NCBI GenBank assembly: GCA_934254815.1
Contig: CAKQME010000014.1
Span: 6,618 to 70,617 of the forward strand
From: an uncultured Clostridia bacterium
GTDB lineage: Bacteria > Bacillota > Clostridia > Christensenellales > Borkfalkiaceae
Length of the DNA: 64,000 bases
Direction: 5' to 3'
The notes beneath the pieces were generated by a model, which did not search any database, had not been told where the DNA came from, and worked only from the letters and a program-made list of their open reading frames with translations. The translations under genes and the position numbers were made by a program. Each line of letters starts with the position of its first letter. The stretch's first letter is position 1. Of this stretch, positions 32,612 through 41,298 are shown piece after piece.

Positions 32612-35600
32612 AAACGAATGCAAGAATAAAAAAGAATACCTGTATAACGATTTTCGCAATAATTTCTTCGGTGTTCGCGCTGATTTTTATCTTAATTGCT
32701 TTGTTCGGTCTGAGCGTTTACGATAGGCGGCAATCTGAGATGCGCGTGCAAAAGGGAGTAACGCAGATTAAGATAGGCGAAAAGATAAAATTCGAGAGCG
32801 TAAACCCTGATTTTAAAGATATAGTCTCTTCGTTTAGAGGCGACGCGTTCGACGTCAGGTATCAGGGCGCGGCGAATTTCAACGACCTGAAAGGCGAAAA
32901 ACAAAACTATAGTCAACTCGTAAACCCCGATAATAACAGGGATTCGGACGAGTGGTTTCCCGCGGTGTTCGTCGATTCCGACGGCTATCTGAACGCCGTA
33001 AAAAGCGGCTTGTACCGTTTCGAATATACGATAGCGAGACAGGTGCGGGATTATGATATAAACGCCTATTACGACAGACAAAAAACTTATACTTTCGTGA
33101 ATACCGTGGCGGTGTACGAAAACGATACCGATAAATATCGGCCGTTTCCCGATTCCTATAACAAATATTCGTTCGACCCCGACGGCAAGTATATACTTAC
33201 GCATGATATCGATATCGACGAGAGCTATCGCGAATTTTTGTTTAATGCGGGTTTCGGCGGAATACTGATAAACCCGTACGGCTACACCGTTACGATAGAT
33301 GGAGGAAAGTGTGAAAACGGCGCGCTGTTCGGCGTAAATTACGGAATAATAAACGGGCTTAAAGTCGATTTCGTATCTTCCGATACGTCCGCGTTCGGTG
33401 TAATCGACTTTTACGGTCTTGTTAAAGACAACCGCGGAGTTATAAACGATTGCGGTTTTACGGGCGATATTTATGTCAGAGGCAGATTAGAAGCCGAATC
33501 CTATGATTATGGCAGAGTCTCATTGATAGCGGGCGGCGGAATAGTCGAAAATAACTCCGCCGAAGTTTCGGTCTATGCCGACGGGACTATATCTCCGTTC
33601 GAGGTTCAGCTGAGAGACGTGCAAACCGAAAATTTGCTCGGCGGTATAAGAAAAGACAATAAAATAACGATATCGGCATATTATTTTTCGGATATACTGC
33701 ATTGTCGCCGCAGAAATATTCAGCGTGATTACAGCTGGGGTACGGAAAACGGAAACGAAATAAAAATAAACCCCGATCTGCCCGTAATCGATAATACCAA
33801 AACTCACGTCGTAAAACTAAAAGTGCCTGAATACGACGGTAATTACCTTATTACGGATAAAATTTATCTGCATAATTCGGCGCTTGAACTCGACATTATA
33901 GAAGCTGACGACATATTCCTGCTTAACAGAGAGGGGAGCGCGGACAATCTCGAACTTGAATATTGGCTTGTCGACGGCGAAAAATACGAGAGTTTAGACG
34001 GGCTGGTCGTAGACAGAATAATGACTATCGAACCTTGCGTAAAGTATAAAGAGACGGTTTACGTCGACGATATTTTACATGGCGCGGACGAAGTTCTGCG
34101 GCTTGACGACGTGTCGCTCGTAAATGCGTTTACGGACTTTTTCGAAAACCCGCATAACGTCGTTCCGACTAAGATAATATTAGGCAAAAATACGACGTTC
34201 TACGAATACGAAACGCAGGCAAATTCGAAAGTCGCGGAAAATCTGGCTCGCTGGATTTCGCGCGGCGGCGTTCTCGAAGTATTAAACGGCAACCGTAATA
34301 TATCGCTTGTCGACCGCAGAATGTTATGTACTGCCGACGGTGAAAAACTGTTGCATTATTTCGCTTTGAAAGGCGAAACCGAAGCCGTGTTGAATCCGTA
34401 TATTTCGGTCGTAAAGGGTTATGCTTTCGGCGGAAATATCGTTGAGACGATCGATTTAAAAAATGTGCGCGAAATAGACGAAAAGGCGCTTGTCGGTTGT
34501 AACTCCGTGAAAAAACTTATATTAGGTGAGGACTTCGTAATAGGCAATCGCTATAATTATAGTTACGACGGCATGCCGAATTTGTTAAGCTGCGCGCCGA
34601 CGATAGAACAAGTGATTATAGATAAAGACAATCGGACGTATTCGGTTGACGGAAATTTCATTATCGATTATATCCAGACGGGAGTAAAAGCCGTAAGTTT
34701 CGTATTGCCTGCCGAAACGGATAAAGTTGTTCTTCCGACAGGGGTGAACATAGTAAGAAAAGGGGCTTTTTCGCAAAGTAAAGGCGTGACGGAAATAGTC
34801 TTTTCCGCCGCGGATAACCTGACCGTCGAAGAAGACGCTTTCATGGGGTTGGAAAAACTTTCGAAGATAACGTTCGGTGAAATAGGCGTTATTAAAAGCT
34901 CGACGGGATACGAAGCGGATTTGCCGTCGTTGAAAGAGTTGGTTTTCAACGACATTACGCACTCGCTTGCGTTCACATCGCGCGCGTTCAGAAATGCGGA
35001 TATCGAAAAAATCGTTCTCCCGGCAAATCTGAGCGAAGTCGAGGGGCTTCCCGCTTGCGCCGGGTATGAAATATCTGCGGATAACGAACGCTTTTTCGTC
35101 GATGACGGCGTTTTATATGAAACGCGCGGCGGCAATCTGTATCTCGCGTCTTACCCTGTGCGAAAGGCGGCGGGCAGTTATACGGTGAAAGACGGAACCA
35201 AGGCAATCGGAAGTTACGCGTTCGATTACGCGCAGGTTAAAAAAGTTATATGCCCCGAAAGCCTGACGCAAATCGGAGGGATCGAGCTTAACAATAACGG
35301 GTTTTACGGCTCTAAAATCGAAAGTATCGAATTTCGTGCGACGGGCGAAATAAATATAGGCGGCTATGCGTTCGCAATCTGCGCGAAATTAAACGATATT
35401 TCGATTGTAAAAGGCGCGGAACTGAACGTTTATCACGGGGCGTTTGCGTATTGTGAAAGTCTGCGTGAATTTCCTTACGAAAAAGTAAAATATATCGGAG
35501 ACAGCGCGTTTTACGGCGCGGGGGTCGAATATTTCGAGTTCGGCGGCAACATCGAGTATCTGGGCGCTTTTTCGTTTAAATATTCCGCTTTAAAAAGCGC

Positions 35601-36435
35601 TGTTTTTACAGGCGACCGTAAATATTTGCCGGGCGGTATGTTCGAAAACGGCGAAATCGAAAGCGTAGAACTGGGCAATATACAGATTGTCGGAGCCGAG
35701 GCGTTTCAATGCTGTAATAACCTTACCGACGTTTCGGGCGTAAACGTTACGACTGTCAGAGAATATGCTTTCAGCCGTTGTGGCGTAAAAGCGATTAATT
35801 TCCCCGACGTAACCGAAATAGGAGTGGGCGCGTTTTCGAGCAGCAACGTTGAAACGGTGAGGTTGCCGTCGGTGGCTGCCGTACCCGAAGTGGCGTTCAA
35901 CAGTTGTCTGAAACTTAAATCGGTCACGCTTGCGGACAGAGTTACGGTAGATAAAGCGGCTTTTGCAAATTGCATAGAACTGGCGAAGTTCGATTCGGTA
36001 ATAACCGACATGTCGGGAAATTCCGCGAGCGAAGTTTTTCGGGATTGCGCAGAGTTGAAAAATCTTTCTTATGATTTCGGTGACGGCAAAGCGGATTTCG
36101 GAGAAAATTGTTTTGCAAAGCTTAAAGGTCTTGAAGAATTATCCGTTTCCGCAGGTACTGTCGTTTTCGGCAAAAACGCTTTAAGCGATTGCGTTTCGCT
36201 GAAAAAAGTAACGGTAAAGGAAAACGGCTCTGTCGGCGGAACAATAGAAGCCGATACGTTCGCGGGTGTTACTCAATCCGTCGACGTGTATCTGAACGTT
36301 TCCGACAGTTTTATCTGGAAAGGATTTATAAAAAACAATTTCAGGGTGTACGTTCCGTTTAAAATGACGGATAAAGTCAAAGCGGAGTGGTATATAGACG
36401 AAAGTCAGGTCTTCGGTTACGATTTTACTGCATAG
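32608..36435 (+). CDS. membrane-anchored LRR_5 (BspA-like) surface protein
   Basis: 1275 residues. A single N-terminal helix (ITIFAIISSVFALIFILIAL, residues 13-35) anchors it. The next 500 residues are beta-rich with GLUG-like stretches (ENGALFGVNYGIINGLKVDF, GGGIVENNSAEVSVYADG). From about residue 590 to 1240 run LRR_5 repeats with IGSYAFDYAQVKKVI, GAEAFQCCNNLTDV and similar units. It is translationally coupled to the ABC permease (4-nt overlap), which is unusual for an adhesin and suggests the ABC pair and this protein form one system, for example sensing or anchoring at the envelope. Codon use is like the core genes, in contrast to the other LRR protein. Confidence 0.9.
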   Translation: MKTNARIKKNTCITIFAIISSVFALIFILIALFGLSVYDRRQSEMRVQKGVTQIKIGEKIKFESVNPDFKDIVSSFRGDAFDVRYQGAANFNDLKGEKQNYSQLVNPDNNRDSDEWFPAVFVDSDGYLNAVKSGLYRFEYTIARQVRDYDINAYYDRQKTYTFVNTVAVYENDTDKYRPFPDSYNKYSFDPDGKYILTHDIDIDESYREFLFNAGFGGILINPYGYTVTIDGGKCENGALFGVNYGIINGLKVDFVSSDTSAFGVIDFYGLVKDNRGVINDCGFTGDIYVRGRLEAESYDYGRVSLIAGGGIVENNSAEVSVYADGTISPFEVQLRDVQTENLLGGIRKDNKITISAYYFSDILHCRRRNIQRDYSWGTENGNEIKINPDLPVIDNTKTHVVKLKVPEYDGNYLITDKIYLHNSALELDIIEADDIFLLNREGSADNLELEYWLVDGEKYESLDGLVVDRIMTIEPCVKYKETVYVDDILHGADEVLRLDDVSLVNAFTDFFENPHNVVPTKIILGKNTTFYEYETQANSKVAENLARWISRGGVLEVLNGNRNISLVDRRMLCTADGEKLLHYFALKGETEAVLNPYISVVKGYAFGGNIVETIDLKNVREIDEKALVGCNSVKKLILGEDFVIGNRYNYSYDGMPNLLSCAPTIEQVIIDKDNRTYSVDGNFIIDYIQTGVKAVSFVLPAETDKVVLPTGVNIVRKGAFSQSKGVTEIVFSAADNLTVEEDAFMGLEKLSKITFGEIGVIKSSTGYEADLPSLKELVFNDITHSLAFTSRAFRNADIEKIVLPANLSEVEGLPACAGYEISADNERFFVDDGVLYETRGGNLYLASYPVRKAAGSYTVKDGTKAIGSYAFDYAQVKKVICPESLTQIGGIELNNNGFYGSKIESIEFRATGEINIGGYAFAICAKLNDISIVKGAELNVYHGAFAYCESLREFPYEKVKYIGDSAFYGAGVEYFEFGGNIEYLGAFSFKYSALKSAVFTGDRKYLPGGMFENGEIESVELGNIQIVGAEAFQCCNNLTDVSGVNVTTVREYAFSRCGVKAINFPDVTEIGVGAFSSSNVETVRLPSVAAVPEVAFNSCLKLKSVTLADRVTVDKAAFANCIELAKFDSVITDMSGNSASEVFRDCAELKNLSYDFGDGKADFGENCFAKLKGLEELSVSAGTVVFGKNALSDCVSLKKVTVKENGSVGGTIEADTFAGVTQSVDVYLNVSDSFIWKGFIKNNFRVYVPFKMTDKVKAEWYIDESQVFGYDFTA

Positions 36436-36547
36436 CCGCCCGTGCCCGAATTTTCCGAAACGATAAAAGAAAACGAAACCCGTTGTATCGGCTTTACCCG
36501 TCGGCGTAATATTCAAAAACTTTTATCTATAAATATCGCCGTAATAA

Positions 36548-36576
36548 TTGAAAAAACTTTTACTTTATGTTATAAT
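36548..36576 (+). promoter_or_regulatory. promoter of the NifU-like/GGGtGRT pair
   Basis: TTGAAA (36548-36553), 17-nt spacer ending TGT, TATAAT (36571-36576); the ATG at 36608 has a TTGGAGG site. Confidence 0.8.
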
Positions 36577-36607
36577 GTAACCGAAAATCAATTTGGAGGC
36601 ATTGTTT

Positions 36608-37300
36608 ATGCAATATTCAAACGAAGTAAAGAATATGGTCTGCATTGCCAAAGGACCTAAACACGGTCCCGCTCCCATTCCCGAAGAGGGCAAGTGGATA
36701 GAGGCAAAACAGATCACCGACATCAGCGGCTTCACTCACGGCGTCGGTTGGTGCGCTCCGCAGCAGGGCGCGTGCAAACTTTCGCTCAACGTTAAAGGCG
36801 GCGTTATCGAAGAAGCTCTTATCGAGACTATCGGTTGTTCGGGTATGACTCACTCCGCGGCTATGGCTTCGGAAATTCTCCCCGGTAAAACCATTCTCGA
36901 AGCTTTAAATACCGACCTTGTCTGCGACGCTATCAACACCGCTATGAGAGAACTGTTTTTGCAGATAGTTTACGGTCGTACTCAGTCGGCTTATTCCGAC
37001 GACGGTCTTGTAGTAGGCGCGGGGCTTGAAGATCTCGGCAAAGGTTTGCGTTCTCAGGTCGGCACTATGTACGGCACTAAGGAAAAAGGCACGAGATATC
37101 TCGAAATGGCTGAAGGTTACGTTACGCGTATGGCTCTCGACGAAGATATGCAGGTTATCGGCTACGAATTTGTTTCGCTCGGCAAGATGACAGACTTTAT
37201 AAAGAAAGGTTTATCCCCCAACGAGGCTTACGAAAAAGCAAAGGGTCATTACGGCAGATTCGAAAATGCTTATAAGTATATCGACCCGCGTAAGGAATAA
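36608..37300 (+). CDS. NifU-like iron-sulfur cluster scaffold protein
   Basis: 230 residues. The pattern of scaffold cysteines is visible: C49 (GWCAPQ), C56 (GACKLS) and C77 in ETIGCSGMTHSAAMASEI, with GKTILEAL after it, as in NifU/IscU proteins. A C-terminal extension of about 100 residues (LGSQVGTMYG-like, ARYLEMAEGYVTRMALDED) is peculiar to the clostridial type that lies beside GGGtGRT genes. It should assemble Fe-S clusters in the cytoplasm; the user of these clusters may be the neighbour. It ends 12 nt before the next gene. Confidence 0.88.
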   Translation: MQYSNEVKNMVCIAKGPKHGPAPIPEEGKWIEAKQITDISGFTHGVGWCAPQQGACKLSLNVKGGVIEEALIETIGCSGMTHSAAMASEILPGKTILEALNTDLVCDAINTAMRELFLQIVYGRTQSAYSDDGLVVGAGLEDLGKGLRSQVGTMYGTKEKGTRYLEMAEGYVTRMALDEDMQVIGYEFVSLGKMTDFIKKGLSPNEAYEKAKGHYGRFENAYKYIDPRKE

Positions 37301-37312
37301 GGAGGTAGCGAG

Positions 37313-38314
37313 ATGGCTTTATTTGAAGGATATGAAAGAAGAATAGATAAAATCAACGCCACGCTCAAAGAATACGGAATCAACTCCGTTGAAGAGTGCA
37401 AGGAAATCTGCCTTGCCAAGGGCGTAGATTGCGACGATATCGTAAGAAGCACTCAGCCTATCTGCTTTGAAAATGCGGTTTGGGCTTATACCGTAGGCGC
37501 GGCTATCGCTATCAAGAGCGGAGCTAAAAAGGCTGCCGAAGCGGCTGAAAAAATCGGCGTGGGCTTGCAGTCGTTCTGTATTCCCGGCTCCGTTGCGGAC
37601 AACCGTAAAGTAGGTCTCGGACACGGCAATCTCGGTGCGATGCTCCTTTCCGACGATACCGATTGTTTCTGCTTCCTTGCCGGTCACGAATCTTTCGCGG
37701 CTGCCGAGGGCGCAATCAAAATCGCGCTTAACGCAAATACGGTAAGAACTAAACCCTTGAGAGTTATTCTTAACGGTCTTGGTAAAGACGCGGCTATGAT
37801 TATTTCGAGAATCAACGGCTTCACTTATGTCGAAACTACGTTCGACCCCTATACCGAGCAGGTTAAAGTCGTATATGAAAAAGCGTATTCCGACGGACCG
37901 CGCGCTAAAGTTAAATGCTACGGCGCGGATAACGTTCCTGAGGGCGTTGCCATAATGAAACTCGAAAACGTTTCCGTTTCCATAACGGGTAACTCCACCA
38001 ACCCGACGAGATTCCAGCACCCCGTTGCAGGCACCTATAAAAAGTGGTGCGTCGAAAACGGTAAGAAGTATTTCTCCGTTGCTTCCGGCGGCGGTACGGG
38101 CAGAACGCTCCACCCCGACAATATGGCTGCGGGTCCGTCTTCTTACGGTATGACTGATACTATGGGTAGAATGCACTCCGACGCGCAATTTGCGGGTTCG
38201 TCATCGGTTCCGGCTCACGTTGAAATGATGGGTCTTATCGGAATGGGTAACAACCCGATGGTCGGCGCAACCGTAGCCGTTGCCGTTGCGGTTGAAAAAG
38301 CCATGAACAAGTAA
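37313..38314 (+). CDS. GGGtGRT protein
   Basis: 333 residues. The namesake motif SGGGTGRTLHPDNMAAG lies near residue 262, and the rest of the strongly conserved tail (DTMGRMHSDAQFAGSSSVPA, MGLIGMGNNPMVGATVAVAV) is present. The family (PF14057) has no established function and is almost always paired with the NifU-like scaffold, as here. Several cysteines (C28, C35, C41, C49) in the N-terminal third could hold a metal or cluster. Codon use is biased to preferred codons, suggesting high expression. AAGGAGG precedes the ATG; a strong terminator follows. Confidence 0.93.
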   Translation: MALFEGYERRIDKINATLKEYGINSVEECKEICLAKGVDCDDIVRSTQPICFENAVWAYTVGAAIAIKSGAKKAAEAAEKIGVGLQSFCIPGSVADNRKVGLGHGNLGAMLLSDDTDCFCFLAGHESFAAAEGAIKIALNANTVRTKPLRVILNGLGKDAAMIISRINGFTYVETTFDPYTEQVKVVYEKAYSDGPRAKVKCYGADNVPEGVAIMKLENVSVSITGNSTNPTRFQHPVAGTYKKWCVENGKKYFSVASGGGTGRTLHPDNMAAGPSSYGMTDTMGRMHSDAQFAGSSSVPAHVEMMGLIGMGNNPMVGATVAVAVAVEKAMNK

Positions 38315-38342
38315 TTCAAATTTTTAATAAACAGGTAATATT

Positions 38343-38391
38343 AACCCCGAAGCCCCGCTGTTGCAATACGCAACAGCGGGGCTTCGGGGTT
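38343..38391. terminator. bidirectional terminator after the GGGtGRT gene
   Basis: Perfect 22-bp stem (38343-38364 with 38370-38391; arm AACCCCGAAGCCCCG), 5-nt loop, followed by TTGTTGTT on plus and TTAATATTACC on minus. It serves this pair and the convergent XRE gene. Confidence 0.93.
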
Positions 38392-38397
38392 TGTTGT

Positions 38398-38676
38398 TCA
38401 GTTTTGTTTTATATCGTTTATAATATCCTGAATATGCGAAATTTGCGTTGTGGTAAGTCCGTTGACTTGTAAAAGCGCGTTGTTTTCGCGACATAATAAA
38501 TAATCCGTGCTTACGCTGAAGTAATCGGCTAATTTGCAAAGCATTTCTACAGACGGTAAAATATTGTTATTTTCCCAATTGCTTACGCATTGTTTCGTTA
38601 CATTTAAAGCGTTGGCAAGGTCGACCTGAGTTATATGTTTAGCTTGTCTTAATTCTTTTATTCTATCGCAAAGCAT
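38398..38676 (-). CDS. XRE family transcriptional regulator (92 residues)
   Basis: Helix-turn-helix of the Cro/CI type at residues 5-60: IKELRQAKHITQVDLANALN, VTKQCVSNWENNNILPSVEM, LCKLADYFSVSTDYLL. A 30-residue tail (LTTTQISHIQDIINDIKQ) may dimerise. Only a weak ribosome site (TAGGT) precedes the ATG. The gene is divergent from another XRE gene at 38863; two inverted copies of TTCCCAYAATAATGGRA lie between them, nearer the other gene. Confidence 0.9.
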   Translation of the reverse strand: MLCDRIKELRQAKHITQVDLANALNVTKQCVSNWENNNILPSVEMLCKLADYFSVSTDYLLCRENNALLQVNGLTTTQISHIQDIINDIKQN

Positions 38677-38728
38677 ATCGTTTACCTATATTATGTACAT
38701 TTTCACAATACTATTATAATAAAATTGC

Positions 38729-38757
38729 TTGACAATATATAAATACTTCGGTATACT
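38729..38757 (+). promoter_or_regulatory. promoter of the 38863 XRE gene
   Basis: TTGACA (38729-38734), 17-nt spacer, TATACT (38752-38757). The start lies about 100 nt before the ATG, and the two operator copies fall within this leader. Confidence 0.7.
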
Positions 38758-38806
38758 GATATTTAACCTAAGTATACATTTTAAATTGGAAAATAAAGCT
38801 TTATAC

Positions 38807-38853
38807 TTCCCACAATAATGGGAGATTAAGACAATTTTCCATTATTATGGGAA
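38807..38853. promoter_or_regulatory. two inverted 17-bp operator-like motifs before the 38863 XRE gene
   Basis: Copy 1 TTCCCACAATAATGGGA (38807-38823) and copy 2 on the minus strand TTCCCATAATAATGGAA (38853-38837) share the core TTCCCAYAATAATGGRA. They are 30 bp apart centre to centre. Each is itself nearly palindromic. Confidence 0.7.
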
Positions 38854-38862
38854 AATATATGT

Positions 38863-39069
38863 ATGAATGACACTTTTGGGGAAAGATTAAAAACTTTAAG
38901 ACTAGAAAAGGGTATAGGTCAGGTAGCGCTTGCAAAGGAATTAGATGTCGGTAAATCCGTCATAAGTTTATGGGAGCAGAATAAGTGCGAACCTACGCTT
39001 AGTAAACTTGTAGCGATTGCCGAGTATTTCGGCGTCACTATTGACTATCTTGCAGGTTTAGAAACATAA
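38863..39069 (+). CDS. small XRE family transcriptional regulator (68 residues)
   Basis: A single Cro/CI-type DNA-binding domain covers nearly all of the protein: RLKTLRLEKGIGQVALAKEL, DVGKSVISLWEQNKCEPTLS, KLVAIAEYFGVTIDYLAGLE. There is no effector domain. No clear Shine-Dalgarno precedes the ATG. The operator pair upstream suggests it controls its own gene and possibly the divergent XRE gene. The downstream gap holds mosaic element C. Confidence 0.88.
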   Translation: MNDTFGERLKTLRLEKGIGQVALAKELDVGKSVISLWEQNKCEPTLSKLVAIAEYFGVTIDYLAGLET

Positions 39070-39073
39070 TAAT

Positions 39074-39345
39074 AAAGAATATCCCACTGTACAAGTAATC
39101 CGACCTTATTCGATGGGATTCTTCGGCAGCCTATTCGGCGCTTAAACGCCGGAGCGTTTAAACAAATAGTTTTGCCTTTATTGTTTCGCAATAAAGGCAG
39201 CGCCTTATGAATATCTTCGTTCGCAAACCCTTGCAAGCAAGTTTGCTCTCTCGATATTGACAGAATGACAAAAATATATAAGGTCGGACAAATACTTGCT
39301 AGCAGCCTCAGGCTGCCAACGTCACGTTGCCGTCACGTTGCTCAG
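39074..39345. repeat. mosaic palindromic element, copy C
   Basis: It sits between the convergent XRE and ABC exporter genes. The interior (CGGCGCTTAAACGCCGGAGC, TTTAAAC and the TGCCTTTATTG/CAATAAAGGCA and GCAAACCC/AAGTTTGC hairpins) is nearly identical to the interior of copies A and D. The right end reads ATATAAGGTCGGACAAATAC followed by GCAGCCTCAGGCTGCC and AACGTCACGTTGC, which is the reverse of the left end of copy A. The left end is shortened. Confidence 0.75.
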
Positions 39346-39350
39346 GCTGC

Positions 39351-41192
39351 TTATGTTGCTTGAGATAATGATTTTAATTCGTAAAACTTGCCTTTTTTTG
39401 CAACCAGTTCGGCGTATGTTCCCGTTTCAACGCAAACGCCGTCGTCCATTACGACTATTCTGTCCGCGTCACGGATAGTGGAAAGCCTGTGCGCTACTAT
39501 AAACGTCGTTCTTCCTACAACCGACGACGATATAGCTTTCTGAACATGAAATTCCGATATGTTGTCGAGCGCAGAAGTCGCTTCGTCTAAAATAAGTATG
39601 CGCGGGTCGCGAATTAAGGCTCGCGCTATCGTTATGCGCTGTTTTTGTCCGCCCGAAAGCTTCCCGCCGTTTTCTCCGATTTCCGTGTCTAAACCGTTGG
39701 GCAGGTCTTTCAAAAATTCGTTTATGTTAGCCATTTCTACGGCTCTCTGAAGTTGCTCTTCGGTGTAGCGCTTCATTCCGTAAGTTATGTTTTCGCGGAT
39801 AGTGCCGGCAAAAAGTATGCTGTTTTGCGGTACGACCGAGATGTGATGACGGTACTCCGAAAGGTCGATATCTTCGATTGATTTTCCGTCTATGTAAAGT
39901 TTGCCCGCAGTCGGTTTCAAAAACCCTATTATCATATTCATAATGGTGGATTTTCCAGAACCCGAAGCTCCGACTACCGCTATACATTCGCCCGCTTTTA
40001 CGTCAAGCGAAAAATCTTTTATAACGAGTTGCTCATTGTCGGGGTAGTGGTACGAAACGTTGTCGAATTTTACTTCTCCTTTAATGTCTCCGACTTGCTT
40101 TTTGCCGATATTGTACTCTACGTCTTTTATGTTCATTATTTCGGAAATAGACCTTAAAGCTTCCGCGCCGCTGCCTACTTGCGGGGCAACGTTGACTAAA
40201 GCCGAAATGCCGCCCGACAGCGAAGCGAACATCGATTGATAAAGAACCACGTCGCCTACGGTAATAATGTCTTTCAACGCGAGAAATGCGCAAAAGATAA
40301 GGCATAGAGCGTTTAACAGGTTACTTATAACCCAACTCCACGCGCCGAAACAGGCGGTTACTCTGTCTACTCCGCGCCCCGAACTTTCAACTTGCCGTAT
40401 GGTTTTTTCAACCGAGTTTATCTCGGTTTCTTCCAATCCGTGAGATTTCGTCACGGGACCCATTACGAGCATTGTGGTAAGTTTCGCGCTCATGTTTTCG
40501 GTTTTGATACGCAAATCTTTATATTTTGCGCCTATCTTTTTGCGGAACGCCGTTGTAAGCAGAACGTTGAACGGAATTACGCATAAGAAGAATAGCGAAA
40601 CGATTCCGTTTTTGTAAATTGCGATTCCTGCAAAGATAAGCGTGCTGATAATGTTCGGCAATACGCTTTGAAGCAGACAGTTAAGGTATTGGTCGACCGC
40701 TTCAATATCTTTCAGAAATTTCGACTGAACTTTTCCTGTCTGCATATCGTTGCGGTAGGTAATGGAAAGACTTTGGAGCTTTCTCACGACCGAGCTTTTT
40801 ATTCCCGCGCTTGTGCGGCGAAGAATTTTACTCGAAACCATTGCGCGGAGCGTTGTGCTGGGTACGTTCTGTATAAGAAAAACGGCTATAATCAGCGCGT
40901 CTATCGCGATGCGTTGCCAGACTTCTGCCGTCACCGCTCCTGCGGCGGTTGCGTTAGTAACCGTATTTATTATATCTGCGGTGACGATAGGTATAACGTA
41001 GACGGGCGACGTCTGAAAGACGAAGAGCAGGGCGGTTAAAAGAATTGCGCCCGCGTTCATCTTCATAAGCTTGAACAGAAATCCGCGTTTCGTCTTTTTA
41101 GGCGAACCGTCGTCGGTAAATAAATGGTCGTAGGCGGGAATAACGTTGTCGCTTCGTTTAAGTTTTGCGAATCTGCTTTTTTCCGTACTCAT
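39351..41192 (-). CDS. ABC transporter, fused permease and ATPase (MsbA/LmrA type)
   Basis: 613 residues, a half-transporter that should work as a dimer. After a charged N-terminus, six membrane helices (about residues 38-320) form the exporter domain. The ATPase domain has Walker A GASGSGKST, Q-loop SVVPQNS, signature LSGGQKQRITIARAL, Walker B ILILDEATSALD and switch histidine AHRLST. Substrates of the family include drugs, lipids and peptides. AAGGAG precedes the ATG. Its own promoter lies at 41253-41281 and the transcript begins with a hairpin. The C-terminal codons CAA GCA ACA TAA fall at the edge of mosaic element C. Confidence 0.95.
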   Translation of the reverse strand: MSTEKSRFAKLKRSDNVIPAYDHLFTDDGSPKKTKRGFLFKLMKMNAGAILLTALLFVFQTSPVYVIPIVTADIINTVTNATAAGAVTAEVWQRIAIDALIIAVFLIQNVPSTTLRAMVSSKILRRTSAGIKSSVVRKLQSLSITYRNDMQTGKVQSKFLKDIEAVDQYLNCLLQSVLPNIISTLIFAGIAIYKNGIVSLFFLCVIPFNVLLTTAFRKKIGAKYKDLRIKTENMSAKLTTMLVMGPVTKSHGLEETEINSVEKTIRQVESSGRGVDRVTACFGAWSWVISNLLNALCLIFCAFLALKDIITVGDVVLYQSMFASLSGGISALVNVAPQVGSGAEALRSISEIMNIKDVEYNIGKKQVGDIKGEVKFDNVSYHYPDNEQLVIKDFSLDVKAGECIAVVGASGSGKSTIMNMIIGFLKPTAGKLYIDGKSIEDIDLSEYRHHISVVPQNSILFAGTIRENITYGMKRYTEEQLQRAVEMANINEFLKDLPNGLDTEIGENGGKLSGGQKQRITIARALIRDPRILILDEATSALDNISEFHVQKAISSSVVGRTTFIVAHRLSTIRDADRIVVMDDGVCVETGTYAELVAKKGKFYELKSLSQAT

Positions 41193-41210
41193 AAATTCTC
41201 CTTAATAAAC

Positions 41211-41244
41211 AAAAAAGGATAAACCGCGTAGGCTTATCCTTTTT
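41211..41244 (-). terminator. hairpin with U-tract at the 5' end of the ABC exporter transcript
   Basis: On the minus strand AAAAAGGATAAGCC pairs with GGTTTATCCTTTTT (14 bp, one G-U, 5-nt loop) and runs into TTTTTT. It begins 1-2 nt after the predicted transcription start and ends just before the AAGGAG of the exporter. It can be an attenuator, a 5' stabilising hairpin, or a terminator for the upstream XRE gene. Confidence 0.7.
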
Positions 41245-41252
41245 GTAAATGT

Positions 41253-41281
41253 ATTGTAGCATATCGATTATGCGTTGTCAA
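41253..41281 (-). promoter_or_regulatory. promoter of the ABC exporter
   Basis: Minus strand TTGACA (41281-41276), 17-nt spacer ending TGC, TACAAT (41258-41253), placed right after the XRE stop codon. Confidence 0.8.
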
Positions 41282-41298
41282 GCGTGAGAATAAAAATT

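Noticed and set aside
37319..38188. 289-codon open frame opposite the GGGtGRT gene
   Set aside because: Antisense shadow caused by the biased codon use of a highly expressed gene; no start signals.
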